Of a stretch of DNA of 64,000 nt, positions 34,145 through 43,480 are shown one piece after another (the stretch's first letter is position 1; every line of letters begins with the position of its first letter). The notes beneath the pieces were generated by a model that worked only from the letters and a program-made list of their open reading frames with translations, was not told the origin of the DNA and made no database searches. Position numbers and translations under genes: made by a program. Source of the DNA: Larimichthys crocea (taxonomy: Eukaryota > Chordata > Actinopteri > Sciaenidae); assembly GCF_000972845.2 (NCBI RefSeq), contig NC_040017.1, positions 952,642 through 1,016,641 on the forward strand. Direction: 5' to 3'.

Positions 34145-37100
34145 CATGGAAGGATTGATGAGCAGCCTGACTTCCCTCCATCCTCCCTGACTTTCTCACG
34201 AAACGAGAGGCAGAGGAGGAAGAGTGAAGAAAGCAGAGTCTGTCGGCCATCATTCATTCCTCTTCACCTTGGGAGTGTGCAGGAAAAAAAGTGGAAATGC
34301 TGGCAGTGACAAATAGAGCAATAAAGCTATATGGGCCTGCAGAACACGCAAACCCTGCTCATGTTGTGGGAAGTTATGCAGAATGACTTCACCCGCACAG
34401 GGATTTACATACCTGGTGACTTACTGTGATGACATCAGTTTGTCCAGAGTTTTGCCAGTAGTAACAATGAAATATGTCTTCATTTTGCTTACTTAACACA
34501 GTTATTAGGTGGTTACTGCGCTGTAAAACACAAACATTATGTGCAGCAGGGCCGCAGCTACCACCGAGCACACTGAAGCCAGCTCTACTGTATGTTGTCA
34601 GGGAATATTTAGACCTTCATGTAGGGCTTATATGCATTGAGAAGGGTACAAATATTGAGTTTGATCTGTGTGTGTCCAGTATAAAGCTCAGTATAAAGTT
34701 TAAGGCATTTGTAGCCAACTTTAGCACAGTCTAGCTTTCCAACAGTCTTATTTACATCAAATATTTTTGTGTATTTCATGATTCTAAAATTAAAATTTGA
34801 GGGTTTTTTGATGCAGTTATGAAACTGGAGGCAAGCGACATCAGTTGGGTGGAGTAACACGCACAGCATCTCAAGGTGCTGCAAGGTTTGAACACTCTAC
34901 TACCATGAACGAAAAAAAAGCTCTGCTGGGGTGCTGGAGGTAAATAGTTGCTGCTCCTGAAACATCTGCGTCTTCTTTAAAAAATTCAAACGATCAAACC
35001 ACGTTGATGATGATGAATTTCCTTCTGACACAGGGTGCAGGGGCAGGTCATAACACGGTAAGTGGTCATTCTAATATGTGAGAAAGGCTTTAAATATTAT
35101 TTAACTGGTTGCAAATGTGCTAGTTTTATTGGCTGAAGCTTTTATTTACACGCAAGCAGCAAGAGGTCACCGCTCCAAGACAATTAAACGGCCACAGAGA
35201 CCTCACTGTCAATGAATTTCAATGCAATTTTGTAAATGAGTGGTAGGTGGAAAACAGTGAACTGTGAGTAAAATGTTATTGGATTATCCAAAGGAACCAC
35301 TGAAAAACACACTGCTGTTGGACTCATTAAATGTAATTATTTTTTTCAACCCATTTCTGTTGTGTTGGAGTGGCAGCAAAGATCTCAAATCCACTAATAA
35401 CTCAAACTACTATGAAGCACTTATGAACATGATGAGATGGCACAAGAGGTAAGTGGTGAAATAATTTCTGCCCTTTTAAAATGACTCAACTCTATATTAG
35501 CACTATAAAATGCAATGTGATGTTTTGGTAAGAGAGTAAAAGCAGACAGAAACAACACAACACTGACCTGTTAGGATCCATTGGATGAGGCCACGTGGAC
35601 AACATGGAAAAGACAAAGAGAGAACAGAGTGAGAAGACAGTTGGCTAAACAAATCTTCACCATGTACAACACACATACAGATCCCTGCACACACTAACAC
35701 GAGTGTATTACACAAATCACAGGCTAATTAGTCCCCCACTCCAGGTGGCGACAGTTTCACTCTACGGGGAGCCTGGCCAGCCACTGTGTGTGTGTGTGTC
35801 AAGTGTCAAAGACCTCCTTAGCACCTCATCACCTTTGACCTCATGGGGGCTTTCACGCTGTGAACAACATTGCATTGTATGAACACACACAGATCACACA
35901 TGCACCAGGGTCGAGTGTGAATACTGAGCTAACACGCAAAGCAGTTTGCCTTTACAAGTTGTTGTGTTTCTTTGCAGTGAGCCGTCATTCCACTTGCATG
36001 ATAGAGATAAATTATTGAATTTAGTCATGAAGCATAAGAGTGTACACTAGGTTAGCAGCACACATGCTCAGATAGAGTAAGAATTTAGGTCTTAATACAA
36101 TATAACCTGACAGCAGGTATTCAAGGTATCAAACTGATTTTACATGAGCTGAACAGTCTCAAGGACGAAGACGTGAGATTATCTGCTGAGTGAAGCAGCA
36201 AAAAGTTAGCACACATTTTTTATTAGCATTGTGAAAATCTCTATTAGTTCCTGTGTTGTTGCATCAAGATGACTAGTGAAGAGAAGAGAGAGATGTGCTG
36301 TACGTTTCAGACGCAAAGCCACTGGCTGTTTGTGACATTTTCACCATGCTGTAATAAAGTTGCATTCATATTGTATTTTCTGAATGATATTTCACTTGAA
36401 TGTGTATAACTATAAGGTTTATTTGCAGTCTTTGAACTTGGGTGTTCTGACAGAAGTAGGTGTCAGCTTCTCGATGTTGGCTGGGAAATTTAAAGTATGG
36501 ATTTAGAAGTCATGTCTTAGACTAACTATCCTTACCCAACGACCACTTAGTCCTTAATATTAATTATTTAGACAAGCTGCTTTTTTTTCCAACATATAAG
36601 GCCTTTCACATACTGTGTTGCTACAGTACATTTCATGCTACATCATTTTAGCTTTACATTTCAGAAGAAACCTTTACTAAAAGTAAAATCAAGTGGTAAC
36701 CAGCCACCCAGATCCTGGTAAAAAACCATTTGGTGCTCACTGACACCATCACAGAACATTTGATTTGATTAGTCGACACTGAGAATCATCCTAAATATTA
36801 TTGTCTATGAAGTTCTTCAGATTATATGTGTAATCTCTACAGATGTACCAAATGTGACCCCTCTAAAACTCTCCCAGCACAAACTCTCCACCAGCTAAGC
36901 TCTGTGCATTCCTCTGCTTTTATGGGTTTGTTTCAGAGGTGTCAATTATACTAGCCTGCAAAGGCATGGGCTGAAGATATTAGGAAAAAAGAATTATAAG
37001 TCCCAAATGTGCCAGCATGCAAAGAAGGAAACATGTCTTCCACTGGGTGAGAGTTTCCCTCCAGAGCAGCCAGACCACCTAGCACTGGGAGCCTGGTGAC

Positions 37101-37350
37101 AAGAGCTTTGATTATTATGCCTGCACTCCCTGCCAGGGCTAAATTTAAGTGTTCCCATAAAGTCCAGAAGAAATAAGACTTGGGAATGGCCTGGCCTGCG
37201 CTTGTGTGAGAGAGGGGAGAACTCTGACTGAGTGTGTGTGTGTGTGTGTTTAGGGTCTCTTCTGGTCAGCGTTGTCGCACAGCCCGGGGGATAATAATAG
37301 GATGTGCTACAACTAACTGAGACTAAAGCCGGACTTCCCACGTCTCCCAC
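34145..37350. other. Unique DNA, no gene seen
   Basis: No coding or RNA gene recognised. Minor TG tracts lie at 35786-35799 and 37231-37250. A 118-codon minus frame (36994-37350) crosses the latter and has no domain features. Confidence 0.5.
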
Positions 37351-37839
37351 TCGCTGGTGGCACTTGTGTTATTCTCTAAACACCCGCCGCTCCCAACCCC
37401 CCTTATGCAATGCAGCCCTCACGCTCACATATCTTGCTTCATCTCTCCCTTTCAGCCTCCCCTGAGCATAAAGAAAACTGTAAGAAAGAGCAAGACACTT
37501 CGGGCAACCCCACATCTCCCAAGGAAATGTGGATTCCTTGTTTATCTTTGATTAAAAATAACTTTGGGAAGAGGCCGATCAATACTTTCCCTGTGACAAG
37601 AGCAACAAGAGAAAAAAGGGAGCTTGTGAAGGAGGGGGAGAAGCGAGCGGATGGGAAGGAAAAAAGCGTGAGAAATTTGACGACATTTAGAAATGTGTGT
37701 CTGTGTGTGTGACGGGTTGCGCAGAGTCATTCCCATGGCCTCATACAGTAGCCCTGACGCTGCTACCAACTGCTCTGATGTTTTAACAGTGACAAAACGG
37801 CTGACATACACTCAGAATAGGATAGTAAAGGTCCTGGAG
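37351..37839. other. Unique DNA with weak exon-like context
   Basis: A pyrimidine-rich run ending CTCTCCCTTTCAG (about 37443-37455) precedes an open plus-strand frame to about 37712 rich in Lys, Glu and Arg. It resembles a splice acceptor plus exon, but composition and peptide match nothing I recognise, so I do not call a gene. Confidence 0.25.
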
Positions 37840-38240
37840 GAGACGCTGGGAGCCGTGTATGCTATATAAAGGCCTTGAGAGGACGGGAGCACAGCGAGGT
37901 CATAACTGCCTGTGCTTTCCTTGGCTCCCACCTCTCCTTTCAAAGGATCTGCTTATGGTTTCTGTCAGAGATGCACGTCCATTTTTCACCCCATTAACAA
38001 CTATCATTACCAGCCCAACTGGAGGCTATAATTGGGCCAGCCATGGAAAAGAGTTGTCAAAACACAATTAAATTCCAAACTATGGTGAGAGAGAACAGAG
38101 AGAAAGTGCTGGATGGCCATAACATCATATTGCCGGCTTTGCCTGCCCAAAAATAGGAAAGAAAAACATGAAAACCATTATTTTACATTGGAAGGTTTTG
38201 GAGGGGGATTATATAGACGGGTGATCTGAGCTGCCCAAAC
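37840..38240. promoter_or_regulatory. Candidate conserved noncoding block
   Basis: About 400 bp of complex sequence with AT-rich transcription-factor-like words (CCCATTAACAACTATCATTA, GGCTATAATTGGGCC, ACACAATTAAATTCC) and no simple repeats or convincing frame. Of the stretches flagged by eye this looks most like a developmental enhancer. Conservation cannot be shown here. Confidence 0.22.
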
Positions 38241-38247
38241 GATAGGG

Positions 38248-38694
38248 CTACTGAAAACATAACAAATAATCACTCTCGGTGTCAGAGATGAAGAATGGAC
38301 ACATTAAAAGCCCCATCCAAGGATCAAAAGCCAAGATCTTGTGAGAGCCTTGATTTAGGAAAACTTCAAATACAGTCACGACCGCAAAGTGGCTACAAAG
38401 ACAACTTATTATAGCAGAATAAAGACATCCACAATGAATAAACTGCTTATTCTGTGTGTCAGGAGCTAGCATCAGCTGCTTGTAAAAAGGTCCATCAAGC
38501 CTTTCAGGAAGCCTCTTGAGTATGCATTGAACCAGCACTGATTTAACTTCTGATGAGTTGTTGAAGGTTTGATAATAGATCTGTAGCATGCTGGCACACT
38601 TTGACTCGTTTTTGAACACCTCAGCATCAAGTGCTACAGGAATAGTGGAAGTAGTGCATGGAAGAACACTATTATTGCCTGCTGAGTAAGGCAT
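38248..38694 (-). CDS. Unproven open frame, possible exon or gene relic
   Basis: A 148-codon minus-strand frame, not built from simple repeats, with mixed composition in its first about 85 residues (for example E-V-K-S-V-L-V-Q-C-I-L-K-R-L-P-E-R-L). Immediately upstream of its CAT-ATG lies TTTTTTTAG, which is both a possible splice acceptor and an in-frame stop. The C-terminal part is Cys/Phe-rich and less protein-like. I do not recognise a family. It could be an exon of an unknown gene, a transposon-derived fragment, or chance. Confidence 0.2.
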   Translation of the reverse strand: MPYSAGNNSVLPCTTSTIPVALDAEVFKNESKCASMLQIYYQTFNNSSEVKSVLVQCILKRLPERLDGPFYKQLMLAPDTQNKQFIHCGCLYSAIISCLCSHFAVVTVFEVFLNQGSHKILAFDPWMGLLMCPFFISDTESDYLLCFQ

Positions 38695-39097
38695 ATGCTA
38701 AAAAAATTAAATACAAACAACAGTTAGTATGGAGTAAAGAGCTACATTTCATGGTTCAACTACTACATGGCAGATATTATTAGCATATGAATGGAGAATC
38801 TGTAGGCAGGGGACCAGGACTTTGGCATCAGAAGTATTCCCATTTCTTGTTACTAATCAGAATCCAGAGGAAGTCACGGCCCAGATTATGCCAAACAATA
38901 GCCGATGGTTCTGATTAGATACCACGTTAAAGAGTTACCGGAAATGATTTAAAACACAACTTAGTCTTTGGGAATAGTTAAAAAAAAATCCCGCTCACTA
39001 ACATATTCAACATCAACAACATCTGACAGTCTGCATCAGCAGAAGTAGTTAACTCAGTCATCAAATCACCTAGAGTAAAGTTTTCAGTTCACAAAAT
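38695..39097. other. Unique DNA, no gene seen
   Basis: AT-rich unique sequence upstream (minus sense) of the unproven open frame and before the next repeat. Nothing recognised. Confidence 0.4.
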
Positions 39098-39380
39098 GGT
39101 AAATGTACTGTACTTATATATCTCCTTTCTAGTCTTCCGACCACTCAAAGTGCTTTTACACTACATATCTCATTCACCCATTCACACACATTCATACACT
39201 GATGGCATTGGCTGCCATGCAAGGTGCCAACTGCTCATCAGTTTGAGGAGCTAACCATTCATACACATTCACACACTGATGGCACAGCCTTCAGGAGCAA
39301 TTTGGGGTTCAGTATCTTGCCCAAGGATTGGACGCGGGATTGGTGGACGACCCACTCCACCTCCAAACCACAGCCTCCCC
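39098..39380 (+). mobile_element. Dispersed fish repeat (GGTAAATG...CTG family)
   Basis: Ordered modules GGTAAATGTACTG, TCTTCCGACCACTCAAAGTG, CATTCACCCATTCACACACA, GCTGCCATGCAAGGTGCCAA, AGCAATTTGGGGTTCAGTAT and CTTGCCCAAGGA match a very abundant teleost interspersed repeat as I recall it. An internal CATTCATACACTGATGGCA-type segment occurs twice (about 39190 and 39259), so this copy carries a short tandem duplication. Non-coding. Confidence 0.75.
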
Positions 39381-39569
39381 TTGTAAACAAAATGTAAACA
39401 AAATTTGTGAATGTAATATATACAAATATATGACATGGCTTTCATCATTCTAATGCTTTTCTACTTTTTTTCCAAAATCAAAGTGAAGTGTCATTATGTG
39501 AATATAGACCAAACCCACTGAGGGACAACCAGTCATTATCGCAGGGTGTAACTGCTAAAACAAATGCAA

Positions 39570-39633
39570 TTCTCAATCCATTTCTCATAACTGATTATGC
39601 TTATGGGGGTCGCAGGGGGCTGGAGCCAGTCCC
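39570..39633 (+). mobile_element. Host fish repeat, left part (interrupted)
   Basis: CATTTCTCATAACTGATTATG ... GGGGGTCGCAGGGGGCTGGAG ... CCAGTCCC is the start of a common teleost repeat that resumes at 41183 with AGTCCCAGCTGACATTGGGC. The two parts join when the foldback element and one 6-bp AGTCCC are removed. Confidence 0.8.
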
Positions 39634-40332
39634 TACGGTGGCCGGGAACCCTCAATGCTGCAAATAAAAGAAACTCTGCAAACAAAAAGAAACAGCGCTA
39701 CAAATATAAGAAACGCTGTAAACAAAAAGAAACGCCGCTGCAAAAAAAAAAGAAACGCCGCTGCAAATAAAAAAGAAACGCCGCTGCAAATAAAAAAGAA
39801 ACGCCGCTGCAAATAAAAAAGAAACGCCGCTGCAAATAAAAGAAACTTCACAACGGAAGTGAATTACCGGGGACTATTTTTGCCGGTGCACCTGTAGTTT
39901 TTTATGTGAGCGAAGAAGAAGAAGAAGAAGAAGTACAGAAGCGTATTGCATTCACTTGAAAAAAATAAATTAGACACCTGATCTCGTAATTACGAGATAA
40001 GGAAAGGTGCCTTATTGGCTACTGCACTTCGGTAAAGTTAGAAAGATATTGGCACTTCTGAGATCAATAACTCTTAATTGAAACGTTGTTAAAACACAAA
40101 ACGCATATTTTCAACCATAGTAAGACAGACAACGAGCTACAACCTAATGTTCATCACAACAAACCATCCTCGGAGCCACACCAACAACATTAGTGTTTAC
40201 TAAGACTTTTCATAATTTCTGGGAATTTTTATTAGGAATATTAATCAATAACTTTAATATGATACAGTACTGCGGTAACGCTATCTACACTTTAAAATCT
40301 AGTGCCCGACTACATCAGTTTGTACGGTAAAG
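39634..40332 (+). repeat. Left arm of foldback element
   Basis: 699 bp. It pairs inversely with 40539-41182. Differences seen: more subterminal units (five complete GAAACGCCGCTGCAAA-type units versus two), fewer GAA triplets (about 7 versus 11), one substitution in CACTTCTGAGATC versus CACTTCCGAGATC, one in CAGAAGCG versus CAGACGCG, and a 2-nt indel near AAAACGCATATT. Confidence 0.9.
39650..39848 (+). repeat. Subterminal tandem array in left arm
   Basis: About nine imperfect units of 19-25 bp built on TGCAAA(T/C)AAAAAGAAACG, the last five near-identical. Arrays of this kind next to a transposon terminus are often transposase-binding sites in other families; that role here is inference. Confidence 0.8.
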
Positions 40333-40538
40333 TACAAACCGGTACGGTACAGTAAAAGAACTTGAAAATCACCCCAGAAGTAGCTGGGAACATGTAGAAC
40401 AAGAATCAGGTGGAGTTGTCAGAAAACAATTTGATTTGTTTATTTAATGACTTTTCTAAATCTGCATATGTATCTTAGAAAAGAGATTATTATTTGATTT
40501 CTGAGTTTCCGAGGTGTCATGAAGGCACCATGAAGACG
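40333..40538. other. Single-copy spacer of foldback element
   Basis: 206 bp between the arms with no open frame and no inverted structure of its own beyond short matches (ACCGGTACGGTAC near the left edge echoes the arm's GTACGGTAAAG). It would form the loop if the arms paired. Confidence 0.8.
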
Positions 40539-40937
40539 CTTTACCGTACAAACTGATGTAGTCGGGCACTAGATTTTAAAGTGTAGATAGCGTTACCGCA
40601 GTACTGTATCATATTAAAGTTATTGATTAATATTCCTAATAAAAATTCCCAGAAATTATGAAAAGTCTTAGTAAACACTAATGTTGTTGGTGTGGCTCCG
40701 AGGATGGTTTGTTGTGATGAACATTAGGTTGTAGCTCGTTGTCTGTCTTACTATGGTTGAAAATATGCGTGTTTTGTGTTTTAACAACGTTTCAATTAAG
40801 AGTTATTGATCTCGGAAGTGCCAATATCTTTCTAACTTTACCGAAGTGCAGTAGCCAATAAGGCACCTTTCCTTATCTCGTAATTACGAGATCAGGTGTC
40901 TAATTTATTTTTTTCAAGTGAATGCAATACGCGTCTG

Positions 40938-40969
<32 letters not shown>

Positions 40970-41182
40970 CTTCGCTCACATAAAAAACTACAGGTGCACC
41001 GGCAAAAATAGTCCCCGGTAATTCACTTCCGTTGTGAAGTTTCTTTTATTTGCAGCGGCGTTTCTTTTTTATTTGCAGCGCCGTTTCTTTTTGTTTGCAG
41101 CGTTTCTTATATTTGTAGCGCTGTTTCTTTTTGTTTGCAGAGTTTCTTTTATTTGCAGCATTGAGGGTTCCCGGCCACCGTA
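40539..41182 (-). repeat. Right arm of foldback element
   Basis: 644 bp, the inverse of the left arm, starting CTTTACCGTACAAACTGATG and ending CCACCGTA. It contains a TTC tract at 40940-40973 and about six subterminal units at 41039-41157. Confidence 0.9.
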
Positions 41183-41412
41183 AGTCCCAGCTGACATTGG
41201 GCAAGAGTTCATCACAGGGCCATTCACACCTATGGCCAATTTAGAGACACCAATTCACCTGCAAGTCTTTGGACTGTGGGAGGAAGCTGGAGAACCCGGA
41301 GAGAACTCCACACAGACATGAGGAGAACATGCAAAATGCACAAAAAGGCCCCGTTTGAACCAGGAAACTTCTTGCTGTGAGGTTAACCACTGCATCACTG
41401 TGCCGCCATGTA
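41183..41412 (+). mobile_element. Host fish repeat, right part
   Basis: It continues the repeat interrupted at 39633: AGCTGACATTGGGCAAGAG, GCCAATTTAGAGACACCAAT, TCTTTGGACTGTGGGAGGAA, GGAGAACATGCAAAATGCAC, TTTGAACCAGGAAACTTCTT, CACTGCATCACTGTGCCGCC. These are ordered modules of a highly abundant teleost repeat as I recall it. It is internally shortened after CAAGAG. Confidence 0.8.
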
Positions 41413-43208
41413 TGCAGCTATGACTGTGACAAAAAGAAACTGAAACATGCGATCAATCAATGAAAAAGATTTTGCCAAACCATTTCTGCAAAACAATTCT
41501 TTCAAAAAGATTCTTCCTCCCAGTCGTACCACTGACGTCATAAATTATTATTTTCCTATTTGGTGAAAGGAATCTCAAAATCTGGTCCACATGCTGTAGC
41601 CACAAGCCTTAGCCTGTATGTTAAGTTAGATCATAATTAGTGCATGCATAATATGTAGCCTGTGTATAGCTCATATTGCCCGTAAAAACCTAAAAACCTA
41701 GGCCTGAACCACAGAGTTGCTTTATTTCATATTTGCTTACCCTCAAATACAGTCACAATTAAATCAAATTAATGTTATGCTCAATATGTTTTGTGATATA
41801 CTGTCATTTATTTTTCTGCTGCTCCCTTAACCTGTCTCAGTGATTGGCCAATGTTTCCCGGAGTCGCTGTCAGCAACTTGTTGCTTTCAATCACAGCTGG
41901 AAGTAAAGACATATAAATATACTGTAGCCAGTTAAACGAAGTCATGAACATTCGGAAATGTCTGTGATTGTGGCTTCAGCCCTTAATCAAAACACAACAT
42001 CCTGTGGCTGCATTCAGCCCGCGTTGTGGGCTACTGTCGGTGGAGGGATCGGTACGTCTCTTCCTTTATGACTGTTGAAAATCACTCCAGAGAGACGCTC
42101 AGTGAGTTTGAGAAAATGTCTTGATGTTCTTTTACCAAAGTCAAATTTAGCTGTGAACATAATATCAAGTGGACTGTGTTAGAGTTTTTTAAAAAGCATA
42201 GTCAAATGCCTACTGTATTCTACAGTGAAGGGTTGGGACAGTGTCTACAAAACCGTACAGTATTAACGGCGTGTGTGTCGGTTGACATAAAGCAGAGGAG
42301 GCTGGGTAGTAGAAGGGAGTTGCAGGCCTCTCTGCCTCTGTAATCTGGCCTGATTTATAGAAGCTAGCCCTGCTCTCCCCTTCCACCTCCACACTGACAC
42401 ACTGGGCCTCCTCTGCTGGAGACAGCCTGGCGTCCACACACACACGCGCACACTCATACACACACTTAACACAGAAACAGACACATGAACACACACGGGC
42501 AAGGATCGTCTCAGTTGCACAGTAGTGCACGCAACCAAACCACATGGGCCCGTTGCTTAACCAAATGAACACCAGATCCAGAAACAAAAGGCATTTAAGT
42601 GTCTGCATGCTGTCAGAGGAGAGCAGAGGAGAGAATGGATGTACACCCAAAGTCAAACTATTTTAATGAGACCATATTTGATTAATCCTTCTGGGAAGTT
42701 TGGGTTGTTGCATCATCAAAACAAAAGAAAAAGCACAAATATTACTAACAATAGATGACATGAAGGAATTTATTCAACTTTACCCAGACTACACTACACA
42801 GAAGTGTCTGTGCGGGGAGCCTAAGCTTTCACTCCTCAATCACACTAAATTAATTTGACTTCTTGTCAACTGAGCTAGACATTTCAATATTATGTTTAAA
42901 TACCAGTATAAAACAAGAGAGGCACAAGAATGTCCCTAAATGAGACCATTTAACAGTTGTACCAGTAAAGAATTGTATTTCAGCACATATCCATTGGGTC
43001 TGTGTAACTCTGCAGTCAGTCATCAGTATTTAGAATGCCTTGATTGGTGGGAAAGCATAATTTAAATTGTTTATACCATGTTGTCAGAGACAAAGGCCAA
43101 AACCTGAGCAGGACAGAAAACACATTGAAGCCACGCAATAATGGATAAAAGATAGACTCAACGGAGATGTAATATTCACACGCATTAGGCCGGCAGACTA
43201 CAACACCT
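41413..43208. other. Unique DNA, no gene seen
   Basis: No gene recognised. A small CA patch lies at 42435-42470. A 148-codon minus frame at 42210-42656 crosses it, is Cys/Val-rich in the middle and shows no domain. Confidence 0.5.
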
Positions 43209-43227
43209 TTGTGTGTGTGTGTGTGTC
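43209..43227. repeat. Short (TG)n tract
   Basis: About 18 bp of TG repeat adjoining complex sequence on its right. Confidence 0.9.
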
Positions 43228-43229
43228 TA

Positions 43230-43480
43230 CATGTGTGTATACTATGAATCACAGTGTATGGACAGGTGTTTACAGTGAAGCTGGGTTATCTGTCTCCATT
43301 ACACCACCGCGGCTCAGCCTCCCAGGGCCATTATCTACTCAGACCTGCCTAAACACACACACCAAGAGACAGGAAGCCCCACATGCTAAAGGCAAGACCC
43401 TTTACACAAGGCCATGGCGTGAGCACATAATGGGCCTTTTTGGGGTCTGGGGGCTCTTGACGCAATCCAACACCCAAACA
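43230..43480. promoter_or_regulatory. Candidate conserved noncoding block
   Basis: Complex sequence without simple repeats apart from a short CACACAC, including CTGTCTCCATTACACCACCG and CAGGGCCATTATCTACTCAG. The 113-codon plus frame at 43211-43552 over it is Thr/Pro-rich and unrecognised. Flagged by eye. Confidence 0.15.

Larger units (their letters stand above)
39634..41182. mobile_element. 1549-bp foldback transposable element
   Basis: The element runs from TACGGTGGCCGGGAACCC to its inverse GGGTTCCCGGCCACCGTA, flanked by AGTCCC on both sides (39628-39633 and 41183-41188). The left arm (39634-40332) and right arm (40539-41182) are inverted copies, almost identical where I compared them, around a 206-bp spacer (40333-40538). 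The arms begin with a subterminal array of TGCAAA-n-AGAAACG-type units, then a GAA/TTC tract, then unique DNA holding the palindrome ATCTCGTAATTACGAGAT. There is no open frame apart from translation of the array, so it is nonautonomous. A 6-bp duplication does not fit hAT (8), Tc1 (TA), PIF (3) or piggyBac (TTAA); superfamily unassigned. Confidence 0.9.

Noticed and set aside
37456..37712. Exon after a good acceptor-like CTTTCAG
   Set aside because: Lys/Glu-rich peptide unrecognised, no donor identified; acceptor-like sites are common by chance.
39633..39851. 72-codon minus frame with repeated Phe/Leu/Ala-rich peptide
   Set aside because: Simply translates the subterminal tandem array of the foldback element.
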